Shown here in pieces: positions 15,840 to 23,799 of a stretch of 35,151 bases of DNA. The notes below the pieces were generated by a model. The model was not told the DNA's origin. It did no database searches and was given only the letters and a program-made list of their open reading frames with translations. Both the position numbers and the translations under genes were made by a program. Numbering within the stretch: position 1 is the first letter of the stretch; every line of letters starts with the position of its first letter. Source of the DNA: Limisphaerales bacterium (GTDB lineage: Bacteria > Verrucomicrobiota > Verrucomicrobiia > Limisphaerales > UBA11358). Where the stretch lies: contig DAIDJC010000004.1 in assembly GCA_027451565.1 (NCBI GenBank), forward strand, positions 1 to 35,151, in the 5' to 3' direction.

Positions 15840-17963
15840 TCAATTTTCGGGCGGCGAATGTCCCTGCAAGGCTTCGGGATGGGCTTGGAGCAGGGAGTTC
15901 AATTCGGATCGTGCCGGCTTGAGCGAGGGCATGAGCCGCAGGCTGGTTTGAAATTCCCTTGCAGCCAATGTCCATTGGCCTTTTTTGGAGAAAACCTGGG
16001 CCAGCCGGTAATGGCCGCGGGCATCGCCGGGGGCCAATTGCAACTCGCGTGCAAATTCCTTTTGCGCCCCGTTCCAATCGCCGCTGTCCAGAAATGCCAT
16101 GCCCAGATTGTAGTGGGCTTCGGCCACTTCGGGTTGCAGTCTCACGGAGATTTGATATTCCTGCAGGGCTTGGTTGGTTTGACCTGCGGCCATCAAGGTG
16201 GATGCGAGACAGTAGCGGGCGTAGGAATTGGAGGGATCCAGAGCCAGGGCGCGGCTCAGTTCTTTTTCCGCCAAAGGGTATTGCGCAAGGGTCTGGAAGG
16301 CAAAACCCAAGCCGGAGTGGTAGTCGGGATTATTGCCATCCTGGGCGGCTGCATCTTGCAAATGGGGCAAAGCTGCGGCGGCCTGCCCGGATTTCATCAG
16401 TATCATCCCCATGTTGTATTCCAACACCGGGTTGTGTCCGCCCAAGGCTTCCGCTGCAGCCCAATACGGCTGGGCATCGGCATTGTGGCCTTGGAGAATC
16501 AATATGCTCCCCAGCCCGAATTGGGCCGGATAAAAGCCTGGGCTTATCTCCACGGCCTTTTTGTACATCACCAGGGCATCAGCCTGGTTGCCCTGCTTTT
16601 GGCATCCCAACCCAAGGCAGTAATAGGCCACCCCGTTTTCGCCGGTCACTTCCAGGGTGTGGCCGAACAGGGTGAATGTGTTTCTCCAGTATTGTATCTG
16701 GCGGTAGGTGAGCACCAGGCACGAGGCCAGGACCAGGGCGCTCACCACCCGCACCCCCACCTGCGCCGTCCTTCGGATCGCTTCCTTCTGCGCCAGCCCG
16801 TCAGCCACTCCCCAGACCATCGCCACAAAAAGCCCGATAACCGGCAGGTACATGTAGCGGTCCGCCATGGATTGGGCTCCGACCTGCACCAAGCCAATGG
16901 TGGGAACCAACATGCCCAAAAACCATAGCCAGCCCATGATCAGGCTGGGAAACCTTCTCCACCAAACCAAAAACAAAAAAGTCCAAGTCGCCAGAAAAAC
17001 CACGGATACTCCAACCAAAAACAGTGGCAGATGCTCGCGGTAAGGGTAAAGAAGGGACAGGCCTGCTGGAACCAATGCATCGGACGCATACCGCAGGTAA
17101 GACCATAATGCGTTTCCAACGCGGTAGCTCAAGGGCAAGGCGGCCACGCTCATCATGGCGCCAGCCTGTTTTTGGGCTAGGAACGTGACAACGGCATCAC
17201 ATCCGGCAAGTATGAAAAACGGGATTTTTTCCAACACCAGCGGAATGGCTGCTTTGCATAGGATGATCCATTCCGGCTTGGGAGCAGGTCCGGTGCCGGG
17301 GATTGGTTTGATCCATCGCTGAAGGGGCCAGAAATCAAGCAACAAAAGAACAAATGGCAGGGTGACTGCCATGGGCTTGGACATCAGGGCACACCCGAAA
17401 AGTAGAATTGCGGCGACGTAGGTTCGTGCTCGGGGCATCCTCGCATAACAGGTATAAGTTGCCAGGGTTAAAATAAAGAAGAACCCGCAGAGGACATCCT
17501 TGCGTTCGGAAGCCCAAGCCACGGATTCCACATGTTGTGGGTGCCAGCCAAAGAGGGCGGCCACCATGAAGCAGCGCCAGTTCTGCCCCGTCATCAGGCG
17601 CAAGGCCATGAACAGCAAGGCCGTGTTCAAGGAATGCAAAAAAGCATTCATTAAATGGTGCCAGCCCGGTTCAAGACCAAACAGTGAGCAATCCAGCATG
17701 TGCGATATCCAGGTCAGCGGATGCCAGTTCGCCTGGTAAAATGTGCCAAACGCCCACCTTATTCCCCCTTGGGTCAGGCCCCGGCTCACCTCCGGGTTTT
17801 CCGTGATGTAACCCTGGTCATCAAATTGGATGAAATCGTTTTTGAAGGTGGGAAGATACAGGAGAAGCGTGGAGACAAACAGGAATGCCGCCATGATCCA
17901 TGCCTGGCGCAGGGCTCTCCGGGCCTCCACTGCTGTGGTTGAATCCTTGGCACCTGTTGTCAC
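15840..17963 (-). CDS. TMTC-like polytopic membrane protein with C-terminal TPR repeats
   Basis: This 707-residue inner-membrane protein resembles the TMTC/GT-C glycosyltransferase group. The N-terminal half (about 20-430) has about ten hydrophobic segments. The first loop holds the acidic motif FIQFDDQGYITENPEVS (D48, D49), where GT-C enzymes keep their catalytic acid, and ANWHPLTWISHMLD and HVESVAWASERKDVLCGFF follow. From about 445 to 690 there are about six TPR units (GVAYYCLGLGCQKQG, NPDYHSGLGFAFQTL, AEAHYNLGMAFLDSG). Related proteins are common in Verrucomicrobia and Planctomycetes, but their donor and acceptor are not known to me. It starts at GTG 17963, overlapping the stop of the PHP gene as GTGA. 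Activity is inferred from fold and motif only. Confidence 0.83.
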   Translation of the reverse strand: MTTGAKDSTTAVEARRALRQAWIMAAFLFVSTLLLYLPTFKNDFIQFDDQGYITENPEVSRGLTQGGIRWAFGTFYQANWHPLTWISHMLDCSLFGLEPGWHHLMNAFLHSLNTALLFMALRLMTGQNWRCFMVAALFGWHPQHVESVAWASERKDVLCGFFFILTLATYTCYARMPRARTYVAAILLFGCALMSKPMAVTLPFVLLLLDFWPLQRWIKPIPGTGPAPKPEWIILCKAAIPLVLEKIPFFILAGCDAVVTFLAQKQAGAMMSVAALPLSYRVGNALWSYLRYASDALVPAGLSLLYPYREHLPLFLVGVSVVFLATWTFLFLVWWRRFPSLIMGWLWFLGMLVPTIGLVQVGAQSMADRYMYLPVIGLFVAMVWGVADGLAQKEAIRRTAQVGVRVVSALVLASCLVLTYRQIQYWRNTFTLFGHTLEVTGENGVAYYCLGLGCQKQGNQADALVMYKKAVEISPGFYPAQFGLGSILILQGHNADAQPYWAAAEALGGHNPVLEYNMGMILMKSGQAAAALPHLQDAAAQDGNNPDYHSGLGFAFQTLAQYPLAEKELSRALALDPSNSYARYCLASTLMAAGQTNQALQEYQISVRLQPEVAEAHYNLGMAFLDSGDWNGAQKEFARELQLAPGDARGHYRLAQVFSKKGQWTLAAREFQTSLRLMPSLKPARSELNSLLQAHPEALQGHSPPEN

Positions 17964-18760
17964 AATGCTTGCGGAGTGGCCCGCCGGCTCTCGAATTCAA
18001 GCCAATGGGTGTATCCCACGGACAGCGCCAGGTCGCGAGCCTCGGCAAAGTTCATGCCCACCTCGGAGGGTTGATGGGCGTCTGATCCGAATGTGATGCT
18101 CACGCCATGACCCCGCGCCATTTCGAGCAATTCGCGGCTGGGATAAATTTCACGGCAATCCTTTCGCAGGCCGGCTGTGTTCAATTCCACCGCACACCCG
18201 CGCAGGGCCGCCGCCTTCAAAAATGGTTCGTAGAGCGGACGGCAATCATTCACGGGCCGGATTCCAAATTTTTTGGGCAGGTCGGCGTGACCGATGATGT
18301 CAAACAAGCCCGAGTCCGCCGCTTGGGCCAGCCGATCAAAATACATCTTCCAGACCACATGCGCCTCGTGCTGGCGCCACTGGGAGATTTTAGCCGGATT
18401 ATCCACGTCCCAGGTGTCGGTGACATAATGAACGGATCCAATCAAGTAATCCCAAGGGTGCCTGGATGCCAGGTTCCGTATCCAAGCTTCCTGTCCCGGC
18501 AGGTAATCCACTTCCAATGCCAGCCGGATTTTTAACTCGGGCACTGCCCGCTGGGCGAATTGCACCTTGGCGACATATTCATCCAGTTGATCCATGCGCA
18601 TGCGCCATTCATCAAAATCATCCCTTTCCATTGGGGAATGGTCTGAAAAACCAATTTGGCGCAGCCCCAGGCTGGCAGCCTGGCGAGCGTATTCCACCGG
18701 TTCACCGCTGGCGTGGCGGCATAACGGCGTGTGCATATGATAATCCGCAGGCTGCAACAT
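17960..18760 (-). CDS. PHP-domain histidinol-phosphatase-like protein
   Basis: This is a metal-dependent phosphoesterase of the PHP family, most like HisJ/HisK histidinol phosphatase, which makes L-histidinol in histidine synthesis. Motifs in order are DYHMHTPLCRHA, IGFSDHSP, ALEVDYLPGQE, LIGSVHYV, DIIGHADLPKKFG, AVELNTAGLRK and ITFGSDAHQPSEVG; together these supply the usual His/Asp/Glu metal ligands. I chose ATG 18760 (MLQPADYHMHTPL, about 266 residues). The track's start at 18847 adds 29 residues without family character. It overlaps the TMTC-like gene by four bases. No other his gene is near, so the substrate is not confirmed by context. Confidence 0.88.
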   Translation of the reverse strand: MLQPADYHMHTPLCRHASGEPVEYARQAASLGLRQIGFSDHSPMERDDFDEWRMRMDQLDEYVAKVQFAQRAVPELKIRLALEVDYLPGQEAWIRNLASRHPWDYLIGSVHYVTDTWDVDNPAKISQWRQHEAHVVWKMYFDRLAQAADSGLFDIIGHADLPKKFGIRPVNDCRPLYEPFLKAAALRGCAVELNTAGLRKDCREIYPSRELLEMARGHGVSITFGSDAHQPSEVGMNFAEARDLALSVGYTHWLEFESRRATPQAL

Positions 18761-19631
18761 GGCCGGATTCTCGGGTGTTGCCGGGAGGTTTTCAAGCGCG
18801 TATTCACCACGTGCAGAATGGCATCTTGAAATCTGTCTGAAAATCACGATGCGAGCCGCGGTTGGGGGTATTTGTATTCAACCGGGGTACGGGCGGACAG
18901 GATCGGGATTTTTTCCCGCAGCCTACTGCCGTGGCGGGCAAAGGCGGCGTCGAGACTTCGGCACGAGTGTTTGATCATCTCTCATCGCCCTTGTTAACGC
19001 AGGAATCAGTGCCTTGGCACCTTTTGATGCATCGCCGCGATGCTTGAATGAACGGCCTAAATGAGGTATTCAGGCAAATTGGTCTAATTCCTGCTCATTG
19101 CTCGGCATTAGCTGTTGTCCATATTTTTGTACTGTTTTTAACAAGTTACATAAAGATGCCATGCATATACCTATCGAGAAGCTGAACCCGGGTCTGAAGC
19201 GCCGGCCCACCACTGCCATTTCAAATGTTCAACAACAGGGCTGGCCTCAACCTCCTCCGATCCGGTTGGATCCGATTGTGGCTCAATTGGCACAGATTTC
19301 CCGCCGTGTGCCCTATGCAAACGTCGCGAAAGGCGTTCCATTTTCTCCCCTGAACGATTAATTTTTGCGGGTCCTCCCCGTACCCGCCCATAATGGACTC
19401 CCCAAGTCCAGATCATACGGGGTGGACCCCAACGATTTCACCCATAACGATGTTTGAGGGGTGACCTGGATTTATCCTTCAACGGCTTTTTAACACTCCT
19501 TGCCCCCAAAAGTGCGATCTGAAACGGCCTTCAGGTATATTGGCAATCCTGCTATCCCAAGACCAAGTGGCTGAATTTCATCCATGCTGTCCAATTTTTT
19601 CGATGGAGCGGTTTTGAAATCTTGAACCTTG
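18761..19631. other. Long gene-poor intergenic region with small inverted repeats
   Basis: About 870 bases separate the PHP gene (-) from the 3' end of the NRDE gene (-). No recognisable protein family is encoded on either strand. Two short perfect inverted repeats lie close together: GTGCC-tt-GGCAC (19009-19020) and GCATCG-ccg-CGATGC (19029-19043). A third, GCGGGT-9 nt-ACCCGC, lies at about 19367-19387, just after a small ORF. None is followed by a good T-run. The region could hold the PHP operon promoter, an unannotated small RNA or decayed DNA. Confidence 0.4.
19159..19361 (+). CDS. Hypothetical small protein (doubtful)
   Basis: A 66-codon ORF starting MHIPIEKLNPGLKRRP opens at ATG 19159 inside a longer track ORF (19098). 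I recognise no family. It is basic, proline-rich, has no membrane segment and lacks a Shine-Dalgarno site. It is the only ORF of any promise in the gene-poor region. A hairpin (GCGGGT/ACCCGC) follows its TAA. It may be a chance ORF or the remains of a longer gene. Confidence 0.2.
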
Positions 19632-20369
19632 TCAGATACTCCGGAGGTGGTTCATCGTTAGCTCGTTGCAAATGGGGCGGTTTTTTTCACATGGAGAACC
19701 TGTTGTATGTCTCAGTTGGATTTTTTTTTCGGTGACGACCATTTCCGTGTAACTCACTGTGGTTGCCTCTGTACGGTGCATGCAGATGGAGTAGGGGCCC
19801 TGATCCGGCAGATGGGACCCGTGAAACCGCCTCAACCAAATCAATTGTCCCGCATCATTTTCGTTTTGAGCAGCATTAAAAGTTTCAGAGCGGATTTTTT
19901 GAGCTCCTGGCTCATCGTGGCCTGAAGAAATCCAGATGCCGGTGCGCCAAGGATGTTCGAGAATTGAAACATCCCTCAAATCCCAGCGCCATTCAAACAC
20001 TTCACGGCTGGCGCTGAAAATTCCGATCAGTCTGAATGGGTTTGTTTTCTGCAAGGGCATCGTTGCGAGACGCCACTCCCAATCCTGCCGGTTATCGCAT
20101 GCAAGCATTTCGGGAATCAGGCGACCGCGGCTTTCGATGGAACCTTCAACCCGTGTTGGGATGGCGTACCAGTTCACGATGGCGCAGCCCAGCCCAACAT
20201 CGTTGACCCCCACCCAAGCGCCACCGCCGGGTTCAAAAGGATAAAGTGCCTGTCGCTTGCCCAAAAAATGCAGGTCAGGAGGCAAAGATTTGACCCGGCT
20301 TCTTTGTTCGTCCCGGTTCATTCCCAGGGCAAATCCATTTTTTCGGGCGAGAAAAGTGACGGTACACAT
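19632..20369 (-). CDS. NRDE family (TANGO2-like) protein
   Basis: This is a member of the NRDE/TANGO2 family, named for its conserved Asn-Arg-Asp-Glu motif; the biochemical role in bacteria is not settled. I chose ATG 20369, which makes the mature protein start MCTVTFLARKNGFALGMNRDEQRSR, so the family's conserved Cys2 and the NRDE motif fall where expected. The track's start adds nine residues before this Cys. The middle holds GGAWVGVNDVGLGCAIVNWY, also typical, and the late stretch GPYSICMHRTEATTVSYTEM fits the family's C-terminal part. About 245 residues, no membrane segment. It is separated by about 140 bases from the DinB-fold gene upstream and may be monocistronic. Confidence 0.87.
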   Translation of the reverse strand: MCTVTFLARKNGFALGMNRDEQRSRVKSLPPDLHFLGKRQALYPFEPGGGAWVGVNDVGLGCAIVNWYAIPTRVEGSIESRGRLIPEMLACDNRQDWEWRLATMPLQKTNPFRLIGIFSASREVFEWRWDLRDVSILEHPWRTGIWISSGHDEPGAQKIRSETFNAAQNENDAGQLIWLRRFHGSHLPDQGPYSICMHRTEATTVSYTEMVVTEKKIQLRHTTGSPCEKNRPICNELTMNHLRSI

Positions 20370-20508
20370 GGTTCGAAATCCGGATCGCCAGATCAACTTT
20401 TCGGGTTCCGGGTGTTTTGAAATTGGCTGGTGAGGATTCCCCCAAAACCCGTTTTGTTGGCGCCGTAGATTCCTTTTAAAGTCATCAAAGGACAGTGACC
20501 TCAGGTGA

Positions 20509-21054
20509 TTACTTGCAGGGAACGGTTGATTCCTGGCGTTGGTGATGGATTGTGGATGGCGCCATGCCGAAATCCCCGGGCAGCTTGATATCCATTGACA
20601 GAGTCATCAGGCGGATGATGGCATAATGATGAGTGGCGTGGGCCGTTGCGTACATAACTTCCCTTCCCAAGGTGGATTGGGCTTCTTGGGGAATGGTTGA
20701 GTAAGGATTTGTCTGGGAAATCGCCCGCATGGGCTGGTCCCAATTCCGCGCTTTTAATGCCAGGAAATTTCCCCTGAGCGCTTTCGTGGCAGCCAGTGCT
20801 GCCTGGCGATCCATTTCCACCAGTGTGCCCCTTTTGCGTTGGTCATAGTTCACCTCGGGGCGATCACAGGAGTTGAGCAATAGTTGAAAATGATCCAAGA
20901 CATGCCGGTAATGGCCGCCCATGGTACCGCCAAATTGTTGGAAGGCTGGTTTACGGTATTGGTCGTCTGTCATTTGATCCAACATCGCTTCACCCTGGCT
21001 CAAAATTGCCAGGACAGATTCCATATGGTTTTGATTCGGAGTTTCCAGATTCAT
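20509..21054 (-). CDS. DinB-fold (DinB/YfiT-like) protein
   Basis: This is a four-helix-bundle protein of the DinB-like metalloenzyme superfamily, whose members include thiol S-transferases and many proteins of unknown role. The visible marks are an early helix ending in GGHYRHVLDHFQLLLN and a late one with YATAHATHHYAIIRLM; the His residues in these two helices form the usual metal site. The start is uncertain: ATG 21054 gives about 181 residues (MNLETPNQNHMESVL), close to family size, and ATG 21123 adds 23 residues of no clear character. Neither has a Shine-Dalgarno site. Genes on both sides are unrelated, so context gives no function. Confidence 0.8.
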   Translation of the reverse strand: MNLETPNQNHMESVLAILSQGEAMLDQMTDDQYRKPAFQQFGGTMGGHYRHVLDHFQLLLNSCDRPEVNYDQRKRGTLVEMDRQAALAATKALRGNFLALKARNWDQPMRAISQTNPYSTIPQEAQSTLGREVMYATAHATHHYAIIRLMTLSMDIKLPGDFGMAPSTIHHQRQESTVPCK

Positions 21055-21589
21055 GACAATATAGGAAATGGGTTGGTAAGTGTTTGTGACATTTGTGTGA
21101 AAATATTCAAAGTCGGCCTCCATTGAAAGCGGGTTATGTTAATGGAGAGCGAAAGAGTTCCGCTTTTTGGGCGGGGTTCAAATTTGGATCATGGCCGGAA
21201 ATTGGCCCTTTCCGCATTGTAGATGCCTTTGCACCCATTCCAATGCACAGGGCAGGGGTTCGTTCGCGTTTCATTATGTCAAAGTCCCGTCTTTCATGAT
21301 ACCAAGTCGGTTGGAAGTTTGTTTCCTTACGGGAAAAATGAATTTGTTCTTAAAATTTGCCGGGTTCTGGCTGAAAGAGATTTGGAGGGAGTTGGGGGTG
21401 ACCGATTCGGAATGATAAAGGCAGGCCAGCATGGGCGAAAGATTTGAGAAGGTGGCCTGGTTTTGTGGTGGTTCGGGCCTGGGCTTTTGATCAAAGGCAG
21501 CAATCCGCTTCACCATGATCAATCAGTTCTTATTGAGACCGCATTTTCATGTTCTGGACAATTATTCCCATGAACCTCATGGTGCAGTC
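21055..21589. other. Intergenic region between the DinB-like gene and the pullulanase gene
   Basis: This divergent gap of about 400-530 bases, depending on which starts are right, has no recognisable gene. The track ORFs inside it are short and show no family features. It should hold the promoters of both genes, but I could not identify paired promoter elements, an operator-like repeat or a riboswitch. An AT-richer stretch at about 21336-21362 is the only compositional feature I noticed. Confidence 0.4.
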
Positions 21590-23674
21590 ATGAAAACTTT
21601 CTGCTTCAGGCCATCGCTTTGGGTTCAATTATTTTTGAAATCCGGCATTCCCGGGCTTGCAGCGCTGCTCCTGGCATGGCATGTCTGCGGCGGCATGGCC
21701 ACGGAAACCAATTTCCTGTCTCCCTATTGCTACCCGGATAATGACCTGGGAGCCACCTGGCAGCCTTCCCGGACCTGTCTGAAACTTTGGGCCCCCACCG
21801 CCTTGGCGGTATCTGTAAAATGGTTTTCTGATCCGGTTACCTCCAGGTTTTCCCTGTTGCCAATGACATTGCAATCCAACGGCATTTGGTTCCTGACTAT
21901 CGAAGGAAACCAGGCCGGGCGCTATTATCTTTACCAAATCACCCTGCCTGGCTCCGTTCCTGGTTCGGTCAGGATCACCGAAGTGAATGATCCCTACGCA
22001 AAAGGTTCATCGGCCAATTCAGGGCGCACCTTGGTATTCAATCCTGCGGACACAGACCCTCCGGGTTGGATGGAGGATCATTTTGTTGGTCTCCGACGGA
22101 ACACGGATGCCATACTATACGAGGCGCACGTGCGTGATTTCACCGTAAACCCACAGTCCGGGGTAAACCCGGAATGGAGAGGCAGGTTTCTTGGCTTTGC
22201 CCAATCAGGAACCGTGAATAGCGCAGGACTTGCCACCGGGTTGGATCACCTTGTGGAACTGGGCATTACCCACGTTCACCTCCTGCCTGTTTTTGATTAT
22301 GCCGGAGGGGATGAAAGACAGGGACCTGGGTCCTACACCTGGTATGACTGGGGCTACGATCCCGTGCTTTATGACAACTTGGAGGGGTCATATTCCACAC
22401 AGCCCAACGGAACATCACGGCAAGCGGAGTTCAAAAAATTAATAATGGCCCTGCACCGCCGTGGAATTGGAGTGGTCCTGGATGTGGTTTTCAACCATAC
22501 CGATGCTGTCGGGGACGCCCCCTTTTCCATTTTTGACAAAATTTACCCGGGCTACTTTTATCGCACCGATGCGGCGGGGCATCCCGCCAATGCCAGCGGT
22601 TGTGGGAATGAATTTGCGTCCGAACGTCCCATGGCGCGGAAGTTCATACTGGATTCCATCCAATATTGGATGCGTGAATACCATGTGGACGGTTTTCGTT
22701 TTGATTTGATGGGCTTGCTGGACCAGACCACCATGAAGGCTGTATATAAGGCGGCAAAAGCCATCAATCCTTCCGCCATCATTTATGGCGAAGGTTGGAG
22801 CATGGAACAGGTCCTTCCACCGGATCAAATGATGACCCAATCGGCGGTGCAGGGGACTGGGGTGGCGGCGTTTAACGACGGGATCCGCGACAACATCAAA
22901 GGAGATGCCGGAAACGCCTCGGCCCGCGGGTTTATCCAGGGATTGGCTCCTCCGTATGGAGGGATGGGCATGTTTTATTTGAATTTGAAGGGTCAAGGCA
23001 CCGGGCGCGGGCCGGGGGTCATTCCTGTTTTTTCTCCCAATGAAACCATCAATTATGACTCCGTGCATGATGATTTATGTTTGTGGGATAAAATCGCCGC
23101 CTCTGCGGCTGACCAGCCGGAAACCATCCGCGAGCAGATGGACCAATTGGCTGCCGGGATCATTCTCACGGCCCAAGGCGTTCCATTTCTGCATGCCGGG
23201 GATGAATTCCTCAGGTCCAAACAGGGTGTGGCCAACAGTTATAACAATAATGATCCTGATGTGAATCCGATCCACTGGGACCTGAAAACAGCGCACGCCG
23301 GGGTGTTTCGCTTTTACAGGGGCCTTGTGGCCATGCGGAAGGCTCATCCCGCGTTTCGCATGGATCAGGCTGCGCAGGTCAACGCATGCATGGAATTTGT
23401 GCCTGGCCTGGGAGATCATCTGGTGGCTTACGTGCTGAAGGATCACGCCAATGGTGACGTATGGCGAAATATACTGGTGGTTTACAATGGATCGGGCGCG
23501 AAGCGACAGGTGGCCATCAGTGGAAAATGGCAGGTGGTGGCCGATGCGCGTGATGCCGGTGTGGACGACTTGCGCACAGTTTTTGGGCCCGTGTCCGTGG
23601 AGCCTTTTTCCTTATTGGTGGCCCATTCTGCAGATTCCATATCCTTTTTGAAACAGCCGCCCCTGACCAATTGA
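21590..23674 (+). CDS. Secreted pullulanase-type alpha-amylase family enzyme (GH13)
   Basis: This exported enzyme probably debranches alpha-1,6 links in pullulan, glycogen or starch. I chose ATG 21590 (MKTFCFRPSLW), giving 694 residues with a signal peptide ending near GGMATETN; the track start 75 bases upstream would bury it. An N-terminal CBM48-like domain (LKLWAPTALAVSVKWF) leads to the GH13 barrel with YDWGYDP, a mark of type I pullulanases, DVVFNHT, the nucleophile in DGFRFDLMG, the acid/base in YGEGW and the third acid in VHDD. Pullulanases usually have HDN there; the second position is Asp here. The tail ends with a beta domain. It is monocistronic, with a possible terminator after it. 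I recognise no regulator or transporter nearby. Confidence 0.9.
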   Translation: MKTFCFRPSLWVQLFLKSGIPGLAALLLAWHVCGGMATETNFLSPYCYPDNDLGATWQPSRTCLKLWAPTALAVSVKWFSDPVTSRFSLLPMTLQSNGIWFLTIEGNQAGRYYLYQITLPGSVPGSVRITEVNDPYAKGSSANSGRTLVFNPADTDPPGWMEDHFVGLRRNTDAILYEAHVRDFTVNPQSGVNPEWRGRFLGFAQSGTVNSAGLATGLDHLVELGITHVHLLPVFDYAGGDERQGPGSYTWYDWGYDPVLYDNLEGSYSTQPNGTSRQAEFKKLIMALHRRGIGVVLDVVFNHTDAVGDAPFSIFDKIYPGYFYRTDAAGHPANASGCGNEFASERPMARKFILDSIQYWMREYHVDGFRFDLMGLLDQTTMKAVYKAAKAINPSAIIYGEGWSMEQVLPPDQMMTQSAVQGTGVAAFNDGIRDNIKGDAGNASARGFIQGLAPPYGGMGMFYLNLKGQGTGRGPGVIPVFSPNETINYDSVHDDLCLWDKIAASAADQPETIREQMDQLAAGIILTAQGVPFLHAGDEFLRSKQGVANSYNNNDPDVNPIHWDLKTAHAGVFRFYRGLVAMRKAHPAFRMDQAAQVNACMEFVPGLGDHLVAYVLKDHANGDVWRNILVVYNGSGAKRQVAISGKWQVVADARDAGVDDLRTVFGPVSVEPFSLLVAHSADSISFLKQPPLTN

Positions 23675-23765
23675 ACGCGGTGGAGTGACAGGAGAAGCAA
23701 AATTTGCCCGGATTCACAGATATTGCCTTTCCACCCGTTGGTTCTAGCAAGTGGATCTACATCCA

Positions 23766-23799
23766 AAAGGGATTGCGAAATCAACCCTTTGATTCTTTT
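23766..23799 (+). terminator. Possible rho-independent terminator after the pullulanase gene
   Basis: On the plus strand the arms AAAGGG/CCCTTT enclose an inner GATT-gcga-AATC hairpin with a GNRA-type tetraloop. The arms are joined through a small bulge and followed by gattctttt. It lies about 90 bases after the pullulanase stop and overlaps the 3' end of the convergent YfhO-like gene. The U-run is imperfect, so this is a weak call. Confidence 0.35.

Noticed and set aside
15690-16928. 412-codon plus-strand ORF
   Set aside because: It is antisense to thrH and the TPR repeats of the TMTC-like gene; the protein is low in recognisable structure and rich in Gly, Gln and His, typical of a shadow frame.
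20371-20384. ggttcgaaatccgg resembling a tRNA T-arm
   Set aside because: No acceptor stem, anticodon arm or D-arm can be placed around it; it is the upstream edge of the NRDE gene.
21274-21522. 82-codon minus-strand ORF before the pullulanase gene
   Set aside because: No recognisable motif and no ribosome site; probably chance.
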